Source: Mucidula mucida (lineage: Eukaryota > Basidiomycota > Agaricomycetes > Agaricales > Physalacriaceae). Taken from it: 37,693 nucleotides of DNA. The position numbers and the translations under genes were made by a program. Position 1 is the first letter of the stretch; each line of letters opens with the position of its first letter. A model generated the notes under the pieces. It was not told the origin of the DNA. It did no database searches and saw only the letters and a program-made list of their open reading frames with translations. Shown here in pieces: positions 1 through 10,320 of this stretch. The stretch is from contig JADNYV010000333.1 of the NCBI GenBank assembly GCA_015501055.1, positions 1 through 37,693 of the forward strand, read 5' to 3'.

Positions 1-779
1 GAATGGACCTTGAAGCCTAGTGTGCTCAAGGACGCGGTGGCATCACTAGCGTGTCGTCAAATCCGAATTTCGACACCTGAGCTAATTGACCTCTACCAGG
101 TTTTACCTCTCAGATTTGTTGATGTCGACCATTCAGTAGTGAGCGCTTGCATACCCATCAGAGCCTGAAATCCTGTCCTTCTTTGCTTGCAGGAGTTGAG
201 AATACAAGGGTTTTGACCGACACACTATCAACGATCACACGTCCAGGTCGAGTCCTTTTCTTTTGGAAGATCTGCACTGACCTGAGGAGGGATTCCGCTG
301 GATTTAGAGGACCCACAACAGACCTCGACAGTCTGAGATTGATAGACAAGATCAACGATCAGGGCCTCTAGAATTTGAAATGCTGGCTAGACAAACAGGA
401 GCCTACATGAGCAGACATAGGGACGTGTTGCGTTCACATCGGTCTCCCAGTGAGCATAAGTATAACAGACACCTAAAAGAAAAGGATAGACGCGACGTGG
501 ACAACATGACATTCTCCTCAACTCATGCAACAGCTTTCCCGATGACTTCACACCAGCCTCTGACCGGCGACAAAGCGGACTCTTAGAAGAAATCACGGGA
601 ATCGTAAACTCGGGCCGGGAAGTGTTGATGAAAACGTGATGGACCGAGGTTCACCAGCTTCCTACCGCCATCGCGATTCGCCACTCACTTGAATTTAACG
701 CGCCTTTCTTTGGCACGGCATCCTCTGGAGTTGCGGCAATTGATAAATAGTAGCTTGTTTCACGGTTCCCACAGGCCAC
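1..779. other. Gene-free stretch at the left edge
   Basis: I see no supportable gene here. The open frames at 147-371 and 380-586 are short, lack recognisable domains and overlap opposite-strand frames of equal length, as expected for chance ORFs. From about 478 onward the DNA is the upstream part of a segmental duplication whose partner begins near 6638. That makes 478-779 older, more diverged duplicate sequence rather than unique sequence. Confidence 0.6.
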
Positions 780-783
780 TTGA

Positions 784-796
784 ACAGTGAGCGACG
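784..796 (+). promoter_or_regulatory. Conserved upstream box ACAGTGAGCGACG, copy A
   Basis: The 13-mer ACAGTGAGCGACG lies 25 bp before the likely start codon of copy A. It recurs identically before copy B (1881-1893) and copy D (6941-6953). In D it sits 25 bp before the likely ATG, in B 12 bp before. Between A and D this is expected from recent duplication, but B is far more diverged. Conservation suggests shared ancestry of the 5' flank, or a functional promoter or leader element. Function is inferred only. Confidence 0.35.
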
Positions 797-821
797 TCTT
801 GGCGGTGTAAATCATTTCCTG

Positions 822-1471
822 ATGACGCGTAGTTCATCTCTAATGTCGGACTGCTGCAAGCCGTTATGGACGAGTACCCTCAACGGGGGGGAGTTCTTCG
901 AGAAACTGTTAAACTCACCGATCAAGGGCAAGTGCTGGCAGGACATGTTCGTGCCTTGCCCGTCAGGAAGTATAGATTGGTCAAGGAAAAGAGGCGGAGT
1001 TTGATGCGGTTCTTTCAGAAGCCCAGGCTTGTGAGAGTTTACTACGAGGCAGAGGGTCGGCTCCCTGGGATGGAACTAGTGACGATCGGAAACTTGAAGG
1101 ACTGGGTGAATCAGAAGCTAATGGAGCTAAACACGGAGGACAGGTTTGTCGTATCCACCGTCGAGAGAGGTATCTTGCACGTTGAGTGGACGGAGGATCC
1201 TAGCGAGTGGTTGGCCAAGGAGGTTTTAGAGCTCCCGAGTGACCTCTTGGTGGGCAATTCCCCGTGGTCGCAGAGTAACGTCTTGGACGAGGATGGTGGG
1301 AGCCTTCCCAGACGTACTACGCAAGCGCATTCTCCAAGGCGCCCCTTATCTATCTGGCGGCGCTCAACGCGGATATCGCTGTCTGCCTTGCGTAGATCTA
1401 TCTTAGGATCAGCGCTGGTAAGGGACATTAAAAACGCGCCGTGCCGAGATGTTATGCCAATGAGTTTCTGA
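822..1471 (+). pseudogene. CWQ-family gene, copy A, frameshifted
   Basis: This is a copy of the unknown family represented in full by copy B. The reading begins MTRSSSLMSDCCKPLWTSTL at the ATG at 822. Where copy D reads CCTTTGCCCGTC, copy A has CCTTGCCCGTC near 954-964, a one-base loss that moves the frame. The remainder continues in the other frame, through FVVSTVERGILHVEWTEDPS, to a stop at 1471. The C-terminal half no longer follows B: after LDEDGG the frame goes into low-complexity Arg/Ser-rich sequence, while a short B-like stretch (LIYLAALNADIAVCLA) survives in a different frame. I call it a pseudogene because of the internal frameshift and degenerate C-terminus. Confidence 0.7.
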
Positions 1472-1668
1472 GAAACAGGTATGGGTAAATGCATTCACTG
1501 TTCCTCGACTTGGTTATTAATTTATCTATGCAGCCGTCGCCGCATTTCTTTCTGCCAGGATACAACTGCTACCTCGAAAGTCACTCCCTTGTGTACTTGA
1601 CTTGTTTCTCGTCTTCTACCCAGCCCTACCGCACTTACAAATCAACTACATACACCTCGCTGTCACGA

Positions 1669-1687
1669 CTCCCGCCTTTGGCGGGAG
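1669..1687 (+). other. Short perfect hairpin downstream of copy A
   Basis: CTCCCGCC-TTT-GGCGGGAG forms an 8 bp GC-rich stem with a 3-base loop. It lies about 200 bp past the stop codon of copy A and recurs at 7827-7845 after copy D. Just beyond it copy A has a short insertion relative to D (TTTAGCCATCAGCATACAG against a shorter sequence), so the hairpin sits next to an indel breakpoint. It may be no more than a duplicated local palindrome. Confidence 0.4.
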
Positions 1688-1905
1688 CTTTAGCCATCAG
1701 CATACAGAAGCCACCTAGACACGTCTGGCGTAATGCCAGAGGCACAAGACCGGGACCCACTGATGGTGCTGAGAACCATCATCACTCTACATTGAAATGG
1801 CGGTGATAGAGGGTGGTACGTGGGAAACGAACATTCCGGCGCATGTGGTGATGGCTCCTTCAAGGTCTCCAAACGCCACAACAGTGAGCGACGACCTGGT
1901 GCTCT

Positions 1906-3117
1906 ATGAGTGACTTCCTCATGTCGCAGGATAACATTTGCTACAAACCGCTCTGGACAAGCACCCTTGGACCGGGGGAGGTCCTTCAAAGAATATCCTT
2001 GTCGATGAAAGGCGGATGCTGGCAGAATTTGGTCGTCTTGCCCGTTCAGGAGCGCAAACTGGTCGAAGAGAAGCGGCGTAGGTTGATGCGGTTCTTCACA
2101 ATGCCCAAGTTTGTGAGGGTCATTTTCGAAAGAGAGGCAAGGCTCCCCAAGATCGGACTAGTTTCGATCGAGTACTTGAAAGTTTTGGTGGAGAAGAAGA
2201 TAATCGAGCTGAACATGGAGGACAGGTTCGTCGTTTCCACGGCCGAGCGGGGGGTCTTGCATGTCGAGTGGACGGAGGACCTCAGCGAGTGGTCGGCCAC
2301 GGAGATTCTGGAGCTCCCGAAAGGCCTTTTGGTGGGGTTTGACCCCAATCCCTCGCGTCCCATCTTGGATGAGGATGCGAGGGACCGCCCCAGCGGCAAG
2401 GGCAGATCTATGAAATTCAAGGATCAACTGGTGAATGCTGGTTACCCGCCGCTGGCGGTGTCTAACCTCTGTGTATTCTCCGCTGACTCCAAAAGCATCC
2501 GCGGGAGGACAAGTGGCTCTGGAGAAACGCTCACCACGACCCCGGATTACTACTACACTGGCGCATCCATCAAGGCGCTCATCGTCCTCCTGGCGGAGCG
2601 TAACACGTATGCGGGCACCTGCCTTCAGTATTTCCAGAGGCTATTTCAGGACCACAGGGCGTTGCGGCCCACGCGGCTGGAGATGGAGTGCATCGCCAGG
2701 CTCACCGACGCCTTCTGCTACTCGGCCGCTTTTGCGAGTCCCAGCGAGTTTGTCAACGACGTGTTGCACTCTGACCACAGAGGGCATACCCAGGACAGTT
2801 TGGACAGGTTCTACAGCTACCTCCAAGAGTTGGCAGAAGAGGACAGGATATCCAAGTTTCACAGGTACTACTACGTGTCCGACTACCACATTTCCTATGT
2901 GCCTTTCGATGAGGGGGTCAGCGTGAAGCTGACAAACATTTTGGAGGTGGTGAGGATTTGCGAAGAGCGTCATGACTGGAAGGATCGCTTGATTGCCTTC
3001 AAAAAAAATCACAGGTGGGGGTATTTGATCAAAGAGAAGTGGGCTGCGTACAGGTACATCTGCCACGAATACTTGGGCTCGGCGTACGATTCGGAGTTGG
3101 AGGCCTTGTGGAAGTAG
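1906..3117 (+). CDS. CWQ-family protein of unknown function, intact copy B (403 aa)
   Basis: I do not recognise this family. It is a single-exon 403-residue protein with no signal peptide, membrane segment or catalytic motif that I can name. The N-terminal 180 residues are shared with copies A, C and D: KPLWTSTL, a GGCWQNLVVLPVQ block, a basic EEKRRRLMRFF stretch, ERGVLHVEWTEDLSEW, and LELPKGLLVG. The C-terminal 220 residues are aromatic- and charge-rich (RYYYVSDYHISYVPFDEG, ICEERHDWKDR) and are preserved intact only here. The start at 1906 is chosen because A and D also have an ATG shortly before a second conserved Met-Ser (here at 1921, an alternative start). An uninterrupted 1.2 kb frame beside three broken copies suggests B is the functional or parental member. 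Confidence 0.75.
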   Translation: MSDFLMSQDNICYKPLWTSTLGPGEVLQRISLSMKGGCWQNLVVLPVQERKLVEEKRRRLMRFFTMPKFVRVIFEREARLPKIGLVSIEYLKVLVEKKIIELNMEDRFVVSTAERGVLHVEWTEDLSEWSATEILELPKGLLVGFDPNPSRPILDEDARDRPSGKGRSMKFKDQLVNAGYPPLAVSNLCVFSADSKSIRGRTSGSGETLTTTPDYYYTGASIKALIVLLAERNTYAGTCLQYFQRLFQDHRALRPTRLEMECIARLTDAFCYSAAFASPSEFVNDVLHSDHRGHTQDSLDRFYSYLQELAEEDRISKFHRYYYVSDYHISYVPFDEGVSVKLTNILEVVRICEERHDWKDRLIAFKKNHRWGYLIKEKWAAYRYICHEYLGSAYDSELEALWK

Positions 3118-4401
3118 TTTTGCCGTGTTGTGTTTGTGATATGTACTATTACTGTTCGTCAAGGTTTGAAGTGTCCTTATTACAGAATGATTGCTACATC
3201 GTTTGTTTTGGGTATGGTTGACTGTAGCTGTGTTTAAGTTTGCAGCGCGTGCTCGATTCAGTAATGGAGGGAAGTGTGGAACAGTACGGAAGATTGCACA
3301 CCATGCTGACAATAAGAAGAGCATTCAAGGTCCACTCATGCGACGGTACCTTTCCTCGCACTGAAGATATCATTCTAGGAATGAGATCTGTTCAATATAC
3401 TGATAGCAGCGGTATCCAAGGAGGTAATGAGCAAGCTCGGGTGACGTGATGGTGGTACAAGACGATCGGGCTTTCATCATGACCACCATGACCTCGCACA
3501 CGCTTCAAAGGGACAGAGAGTAAATTCTTGGGAAGAAATCTTCTTCTCGGCCGTCTGTGAATGGAGACGCGTTACTTATAGAACCTCCTCCGACTCAAAC
3601 CGCTCTAGACTCTGCAAGAACCTGGATCGAAAAGGCTAACGCTGACATTAACACGAACGACGACGCCAAAGAACGCGCTACATTCCAAACTTGTGAATGG
3701 GTTAATCGTGATCGGCCTCTGTACCGCCGTCATGCGCTATACGCAAGTTCTGCTTGCGATCGAGTCTGCCTACGGGAGACTACCATCATGCCTGCCAAAC
3801 TCGTTATGCCTCATCTCCACGACTTGCATGTAATGGTCACCAATAGCCGAAGTTCTTCGGGCACAAAGGCTCGCATATGGAGAGAGGATGGATCAAGGTC
3901 AAGTCCTGGTTTTTGGGTGCTCGCCGACTCGAGGTCGAGGCCACCCTCATTGATTGATTCGGACGAAGGTAGAGCGGCCTCGTGTCGGAAGCCAAGACGT
4001 CTTGGTGCGCTCTTGCAGTATTTGTAACTGCTTGGATTTGCCGCGATCGCATTTCAAACATGACCACCATGTTCGTCTCCCACAAGGAAACAAAGCTCAT
4101 TCAGCAAACCTTTTCTTGAGGAACAACAACCCTAAGAATCCTCATCACTCGGCCTATTAAGCAGACTTGAAGATAGCGTCGACAGGGATCCCTTCGCCAG
4201 GACTTACTGGTTGTCCCGCTGTATTTGAGACGGATGATACTATTCTGTCGCGTCTCTTCTCCTTCGGACACTTCGTAGTCTCCCTGTCTCGTCGATTTGG
4301 CCATCTTTGTGAAGTTAAACAAACATTGATTCGGTGAGCAGCGACTTCGTAGTGCACGAGAAAGTTTCATGTAGCTCAATGTCGCACCAGAACAACTGCT
4401 C
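3118..4401. other. Intergenic stretch without supported gene
   Basis: The longest open frame (3557-4027, plus) starts at a non-ATG codon, has no intron structure or recognisable domain, and runs from an acidic, Asn-rich start into Arg/Ser-rich sequence. Several similar-length frames overlap it on the minus strand. I treat the region as noncoding or decayed sequence between copies B and C. Confidence 0.5.
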
Positions 4402-5080
4402 CGCCGCTGTGGATAAGCACTCTCGAGCTGGCAGAGGTCTACCACAAAATGTACTGCTCGCCATCGACAAAAGGTGACTGCTGGTGGGACCTGATCATCT
4501 CCTTGCCCATCTCCGCGCGCAGATACGTCAAGAAAGAGACGGAGGTTCCTGGGTATCTTCAAGAGGAAGCCCAAACTCGTGAGAGTCGACTACGAAAAAG
4601 TATATAGTGCCGAAAGGGCAGGATCGGTGACCATCGATACCTTGAAGATGGTTTTGCAGTGGGAATTTGTCGAATTGAATGAGGGGGAACGATTCGTTGT
4701 TTGGATCCACAGTCGAGCGGGGAATCTTGCATGTCGAGTGGACGGAGGATCCCAGTGAGTGGAGATTTTGGAGCTTCCGGGAAACTGGTTGGTGGGGCTC
4801 GCTCGATCCCAATCCCCCGCAGTCGCAGAGTATGATCTTGGATAGCGCGAAGGACGAGCTGTGAACGCCGAGGGCGGTGTTTCACCTCTGCATATACTGC
4901 AGCAGCACCGGGAGGAAGGCGAACGACTTTGGGGAATCAATCGCTCTACGACCCCCGATTGGGGATGCGGTCCACAGTCTTGGACATCACCGACTCCTTC
5001 TACTACTCAGCCGGCGACAGTCAAGAGGAGTCTGTGCACAGTAAGTTTCTCAATCATTCCAGCACTTTTTCGAATACTGG
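4402..5080 (+). pseudogene. CWQ-family gene, copy C, multiply frameshifted relic
   Basis: Fragments of the copy B protein appear in order but in different frames. An STLELAEVYHKMYCS segment with a CWWDLIISLPISARRY block comes first. A KPKLVRVDYEK segment follows after a frame change, then ELNEGERFVV, then (after another change) STVERGILHVEWTEDPSEW around 4707-4763. Downstream, DITDSFYYSAG near 4985-5020 corresponds to LTDAFCYSAA in the C-terminal half of B. This copy therefore once had the full-length architecture, unlike A and D. At least three frame disruptions make it a pseudogene. It is the most diverged of the four copies. Confidence 0.7.
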
Positions 5081-6637
5081 TAAGTAGAGTCTCTAACTGT
5101 TGAATGCGGCGCAACGTAGAAAGACTGCCCGTCACGATTCTCAAGCTGGCGTAAGTCAGGAGTTCGTTGTTTCTCTTTCGAAACCCAACCCCAGCACTTC
5201 GATCGCCACTTCTATCTGGGTGAACAATTGAATCGGTCTGCAGAAACGAACATACGTTTCCCTCGTACACGGGAGCTGCAGCATCGATTCTGATGAAGGA
5301 GATCCACTGCTGGTAGAACGCGATAGTCATGATCTTCTCGTTCATGACATTAACGAGTGGAAGGCTCGTAAAACAGACTAAGGATCTCCCATGGCATCAA
5401 GGGTGACGCGTACATTGAGGAAAGGGCACACCGTCACACCAAGGACTATCGCTGGGACCAAGATTGGGACCGTACGTGGTGGTGACAAATCACATACATC
5501 GAACTTCATCTCACTCTTCAATTGTCCATCTCTGTCGATAGAGCGCGCGCCTCTTTGTACAGGACAGCCCGTGCAATGCTCTGACAAAACCTCCTACGCC
5601 GCCTTGCCTCGCCTGGCGACGGAGTTGGAACCAGAAACACGTGAATCCTGTTGATAGACAACACACCAACAAGTCTGGTCGCGTTGTTGATCAGCCAGGC
5701 GCTCGCTCCAGCAGTGCATTCTTCAAAGACGCTTTGTACATCTGGAGAAGTGATGATGTATCGCAATCAAACGCACGGGAACAGCCCAGAGCCCGGTAAC
5801 GACGGCGCTTTGAGGCGAGAGAATGGGCACCATTATGCTGGTAAGCGCCGTCGCAAATCACCTTGCTGTTCTTGGGAATTCAGAACTGTCCGTATCATAT
5901 ATATTCAACGACACTAAACCGGAATCAGTACCTTCATCATACAGACAGGAAAATGTTTACCGTCCAAGGAAGCCCCGCTGCGGGAATAGATGCTCAGGTC
6001 GAACGATAGAACGATCCAGTCCTTGAAGCGAGTGGAATTCTCGCCTACCGCCTTTGGACGGTTTAACCAGTAGTCCGGCGCGCGTCGCCTTTCGCCAAGC
6101 CCTTAAAAGGTCAGTAATCCAAGTAGTTCAAAAAACTGTGAGAGCCTACCCAACACGATGCGGATAGAACACCAGGTCGTTGTTTGACGAATGTACGCAG
6201 ACATCGACCTGGAAAGACAGCTGTCCTGACCCCCGTGCTCCACAAGCAATACATTCGCACTGTATGCGGACCTCTCTTTATTGGCCTGCAGACATGGAAT
6301 CTTTGGACCGATCGATGTCGACTATCAATGGTGGAGGTGGTCATGGTGGATTAGGTATTCGTCGAGAGCTGGTGCTAGATTTCCGGGGCGATGAGGGCAA
6401 ATATGACTCCAATGAAAGCCCACAACATAGCCGTTCCCAGGTGAGTTACAAGTACGTTCTGCATACATTTTGGAACGGTGCGCTGAGCCGGCATGACGGT
6501 AACATTGATGAAAAGCAATCGCGGTCTAAGGATGCATAAGAGAGTAGTATTGGAGTCGAGGATGAGATCATTTAAAACGGACAGCTGTGGTGGTGGAATG
6601 ACGGTGGGCACTCGGCGATACGTGTTGTTGAGGGAAA
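5081..6637. other. Decayed stretch without supported gene
   Basis: Several 60-110 codon frames exist on both strands, but none shows intron-linked continuation, a known domain or a convincing start. A short hydrophobic run on the minus strand near 6385-6450 (LGTAMLWAFIGVIFALI) could be a remnant of a membrane protein. I cannot connect it to neighbouring frames. Confidence 0.5.
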
Positions 6638-7919
6638 GAAAAGGATAGACGCGACGTGGACAGCATGAGCTTCTCCTCAACTCATGCGACAGCTTCTATG
6701 ACCTTAACACGACCGGCGACAAAGCGGACTCTTAAAGAAGTCATGGGAAATCGGGATACTCGGGCCGGAGAGTGTTGATGAAAACGGACCGAGGTTCACC
6801 ATCTTACTACCTCCATCGCGATTCGATACTTACTTGATTTCAACGCGCCTTTCCTTGTCACCCCGTTTACTGAGAGGCGTCCTTAGTAAACGCGGAGATT
6901 GATATGGTGACAGCTTGTTTCACGGTTCCTACACGCCACAACAGTGAGCGACGTCTTGACGGTAGACATCATTTCTTGATGACGCGTAGTTCATCTCTAA
7001 TGTCGGACTGCTGCAAGCCGTTATGGACGAGTACCCTCAACGAGGGGGAGTTCTTCGAGAAACTGTCAAACTCACCGATCAAGGGCAAGTGCTGGCAGGA
7101 CATGTTCATGCCTTTGCCCGTCAGGAAGTATAGATTGGTCAAGGAAAAGAGGCGGAGTTTGATGCGGTTCTTTCAGAAGCCCAGGCTTGTGAGAGTTTAC
7201 TACGAGGCAGAGGGTCGACTCCCTGGGATGGAACTAGTGACGATCGGAAACTTGAAGGACTGGGTGAATCAGAAGCTAATGGAGCTAAACACGGAGGACA
7301 GGTTCGTCGTATCCACCGTCGAGAGAGGTATCTTGCACGTTGAGTGGACGGAGGATCCTAGCGAGTGGTTGGCCAGTGAGGTTTTAGAGCTCCCGAGTGA
7401 ACTCTTGGTGGGCAATTCCCCGTGGTCGCAGAGTAACGTCTTGGACGAGGATGGCGGGAACCTTCCCAGACGTACTACGCAAGCGCATTCCCCAAGGCGT
7501 CCCTTATCTATCTGGCGGCGCTCAACGCGGATATCGCTGTCTGCCTTGCGTAGATCTATCTTAGGATCAGCGCTGGTAAGGGACATTAAAAACGCGCCGT
7601 GCCGAGATGTTATGCCAATGAGTTTCTGAGAAACAGGTATGGGTAAATGCATTCACTGTTCCTCGACTTGGTTATTAATTTATCTATGCAGCCGTCGCCG
7701 CATTTCTTTCTGCCAGGATACAACTGCTACCTCGAAAGTCACTCCCTTGTGTACTTGACTTGTTTCTCGTCTTCTACCCAGCCCTACCGCACTTACAAAT
7801 CGACTACATACACCTCGCTGTCACGACTCCCGCCTTTGGCGGGAGCTAAAGAAGCCACCTAGACACGTCTGGCGTAATGCCAGAGGCACAAGACCGGGAC
7901 CCACTGATGGTGCTGAGAA
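6638..7919 (+). repeat. Segmental duplication, right copy (partner 478-1790)
   Basis: This is a direct repeat of the left copy. From about 6940 to 7840 the two are near-identical, with scattered single-base differences and small indels. Between about 6640 and 6940 they are clearly more diverged: D lacks a stretch present at about 540-570 and has about 40 extra bases near 6860-6900. The similarity stops at about 7919, where A continues into unrelated sequence. No target duplication or terminal repeat is visible at the ends, so this looks like a segmental duplication rather than a transposon insertion. Confidence 0.85.
6979..7629 (+). CDS. CWQ-family protein, copy D, C-terminally truncated (216 aa)
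   Basis: This is a continuous frame with the N-terminal half of the copy B family: KPLWTSTL, KCWQDMFMPLPVRKYRL, KEKRRSLMRFF, ERGILHVEWTEDPSEWL and LELPSELLVG. After LDEDGG the frame departs from B into Arg/Ser-rich sequence (RRTTQAHSPRRPLSIWRRS) and stops at 7629. It therefore lacks about half of the full-length protein. The start at 6979 is chosen by position relative to the conserved upstream box and to the second Met-Ser (7000); the frame is open further upstream to 6904. Unlike near-twin A, this copy has no frameshift in the N-terminal part. It may be a translated shortened paralogue or a young pseudogene. Confidence 0.5.
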   Translation: MTRSSSLMSDCCKPLWTSTLNEGEFFEKLSNSPIKGKCWQDMFMPLPVRKYRLVKEKRRSLMRFFQKPRLVRVYYEAEGRLPGMELVTIGNLKDWVNQKLMELNTEDRFVVSTVERGILHVEWTEDPSEWLASEVLELPSELLVGNSPWSQSNVLDEDGGNLPRRTTQAHSPRRPLSIWRRSTRISLSALRRSILGSALVRDIKNAPCRDVMPMSF

Positions 7920-8168
7920 CAAAAACCGACTTGTGTGAAACCGAAAACCGTATACAGTTCAAACAGAGAGACCCGAGGAATGGAACAGTCTTTGACCGTA
8001 AGAAAAGACACGAATGAAGCGTTGGTTCAAGGGCAACATGGCGGTCGAGACCAAGCCAGGCTAAGTTCGTGAGATTTCGGCAAATTGCGACATCATCCTC
8101 TAGTCTATCACCATCATGATCGTCCAATTTTCACTCTTTGCTTCAAACCCTCTCTATCCAGAACCACC

Positions 8169-9631
8169 ATGACCCCGAAGCGCATCCTGGTTATCGGCGG
8201 CGGACCCGCTGGGCTCGTGTCACTGCGAAATCTGACTGATCGGGGCCAATTTGAGCGCGTTGAGCTCGTCGAACGAAGGGACGACGTTGGCGGTGTATGG
8301 TGAGCCCAATCGCGCCCTTTCTCGCACCGAAAAACTCAAGGAAATTGCCAGGTACTTGGATGACCCCAAGGAGGGAGATACCAAGCCCCGATGGCCCTCA
8401 CCGGCGTATCCTGGTCTAGTGGGCAACGTCCTCCCCGAGTTTCTCTCGTTCTCCCAATATCCATTTCCCGAGCCGCCTTCTACGCCTCATCAACCGTTCC
8501 CTACTCTTGTAGAGACTTACGACTACCTTCGCGCATTCGCGGACCCGTATTTGAAGAGCGGTCATATCAGACTGAACACGGAGATTACATCTGTGGATGA
8601 ACTCCCAGACGGTGGTGGCTGGAATGTTAGCTTCAACGACTGGAATACTGGCGGGGAAGCTCGTCAAGAGACGTGGGACGCGGTGGTCGTTGCCGTTGGA
8701 TGGTACGACAATGTGGTTTGGCCAGAGACGGAGGGTGTAGAAGAGCTCAGGGCGAAGAACCTTGCGATCCACGCGAAATGGTGGAGAGGAGCGAAGGGTT
8801 ACGAGGGAAAGGTACGCTCCTACGTTCTATGGTTCGCATTGTCTAACCATCAAGTAGCGCGCTCTGGTCATTGGTAATGCTAACTCCTCCAACGATATTG
8901 CCGCGCAACTCGCGGCCGTCGCCCAAGATCCGGTGTACCGCAGTATTCGACGCCCCGCTTTCCCCGGATTTCCTAGTCTTCCCAATGAACGCATCAAGGA
9001 CGTGGCGCCGGTCGTCAAATACGCGCTAGACCCAGACGACAAGATTACCGCTACGCTCAAAGACGGTACCATCATATCCGATATCGATACAGTTTTCATC
9101 GGTACCGGATACGAGCCGCATCCCAAGTTCGTGCACCTCCTCAACGAGAAGAAGGAGCTCCAGTCGCTCATGACTCCCCCACCGACGCCGCATCGTATCC
9201 CGTCGCTGCACCGCTACATTTTGAACGCGCACAACCCCAGCCTCGCGTTCATCTGCTCTACGATGTGTTATACCCCGTTCACCATCGGTGACCTGCAGAG
9301 CACATGGCTCGCGCTTGCCTGGCGTGGAGAGATCGCGTACCCGCAGACAGCGGAAGAGCGACTTGTGTTTGAGCGGGATCGCTTGAAGGCGATAGCTGAT
9401 TGGGTCGCGACGTTGGATAACCCGTCCGCGTTGTTCGTGTATGGAGTATTGGGAGCGTATGAGGAGGAATACGCGATCGCGCTCAAGGAGGATGTGGTCA
9501 AAGCACGTCCCGAGTTGAAGGATGTGCTTCCAGAGTGGAGTGAGGCGAGGACGAAACATCGGGAGGCGATGTATCCTGTCAAGTTTGGGGCGTTAGAGTG
9601 GACGCGGGCTCAGAATGAGTTGAAGAACTAG
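8169..9631 (+). CDS. Flavin-containing monooxygenase (454 aa, 3 exons)
   Basis: Exons are 8169-8299, 8352-8811 and 8858-9631; the introns of 52 and 46 nt are GT-AG and all phases close. The protein starts with a Rossmann FAD-binding motif (VIGGGPAG, Gly10, Gly12, Gly15), an acidic residue after strand 2 (VERRDDVGGVW) and the WPSPAYPGLVGNVLPEF block typical of fungal FMOs. IHAKWWRGAKGYEGK precedes the second nucleotide-binding motif, VIGNANSSND at residues 201-209. There the second glycine of the usual GxG is Ala, which may weaken or alter NADPH binding. A C-terminal FIGTGYEPHP matches the family. FMOs use FAD, NADPH and O2 to oxygenate nucleophilic N or S atoms or ketones; the substrate cannot be inferred. 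Length is normal, and no clustered biosynthetic partners are nearby. Confidence 0.9.
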
Positions 9632-9865
9632 AGTATGTGGTAGGAATATGTATATAACTGTAGAGCACTAAGTAAAACCTTTCTCAAAGGATGACTTAAA
9701 GGGAGACAAACTACTATACTTACCTGAATTGTTTTTTTGCAGGCTAAAAAACTTTATCTCAACATATTCATTATATTAATGTGCACCACATGTAGTCTCA
9801 TTTTAAATGTAGAGCCCACCTCCCGTAAACATACATACTTACATTCTTGCCCATCTTCCACCATC

Positions 9866-10274
9866 ATGTCTCACAGATTCTGGAACTTGTTCGACGCTGC
9901 GCTACTCGTCCTGCAGATCCTAGCAAGATTAGTGAACATCAAACAAGGTATGTGCTTGTTACTAGACCTCTTTGCTGACATTTGGTACAGTCTACATTGT
10001 TGTTGTCATCGCTGCAAACTTGACATGTTGTACTTTTGCCAACTTTGTTCCTCATTTGTAGGTTTGGTCGCCGACGTACAAGGAAAGCAATCCCTTGACC
10101 AGCAACCACCAAGCCGAGACATTGTTTGGGTTGACCTTCGCTTTGTCGCCCCAGTCATATATGCTGGTGTGAAGTCATCAGGGAATGAGAAGTTCATGGT
10201 TGTCCAAGTTGCATCTATCCTTTTCTTTCAGGCATCCTGTTATATGCTCAGGAGACCAATGCGAACTCATGTAG
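9866..10274 (+). CDS. Small gene of unknown function, 5' exons (split by the hAT element)
   Basis: Tentative model: exons 9866-9947, 9991-9998, 10062-10166 and 10232-10274, then exon 5 at 19677-19765 beyond the transposon, giving 108 residues with all phases closing. The introns at 9948-9990 and 10167-10231 have good acceptors, a CTGAC branch site in the first and a long pyrimidine tract in the second. The intron at 9999-10061 has a weak donor (GTTGTT), so the eight-base exon 2 is doubtful. The product begins MSHRFWNLFDAALLVLQILARL, a likely amphipathic or membrane helix. I do not recognise the family. The model gains support because removing the transposon and one target duplication leaves a normal 49 nt final intron. 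Confidence 0.4.
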
Positions 10275-10312
10275 GTATTTCAAATTCTTGAGGGCCCTGA
10301 TCGATGATCTTG

Positions 10313-10320
10313 CTGTGCTG
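10313..10320 (+). repeat. Target-site duplication CTGTGCTG, left
   Basis: The 8 bp CTGTGCTG abuts the left terminal repeat of the large hAT element and is repeated exactly at 19666-19673 next to the right end. Eight-base target duplications are characteristic of hAT transposition. Confidence 0.9.

Larger units (their letters stand above)
478..1790 (+). repeat. Segmental duplication, left copy (partner 6638-7919)
   Basis: The segment starting near an AAAGGATAGACGCGACGTGG string at about 480 recurs at about 6640 in the same orientation. The first 300 bp are diverged with several indels. From about 780 to 1780 the two copies differ only at scattered bases and a few small indels. The right-hand limit lies shortly after a shared stretch ending TGGTGCTGAGAAC; beyond that the copies are unrelated. 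Each copy carries one degenerate member of the CWQ-type gene family. The copies are about 6.1 kb apart and enclose the full-length member B and relic C. Confidence 0.85.

Noticed and set aside
2435..2926. 163-codon plus-strand frame
   Set aside because: It overlaps copy B in another frame; Ser/Thr/Arg-rich composition is a shadow of the real frame.
3557..4027. 156-codon plus-strand frame
   Set aside because: Non-ATG start, no domain, no homology to neighbours; treated as chance.
5007..6680. Possible fungal multi-pass membrane protein gene on the minus strand
   Set aside because: Only one short hydrophobic run is visible; stops and lack of splice chain prevent a model.
9737..10291. Continuous 184-codon plus-strand frame
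   Set aside because: It runs through sequences with clear donor and acceptor signals (GTATGT...TACAG; pyrimidine-rich TTTCAG), so I prefer the spliced small-gene model, though exon 2 is uncertain.
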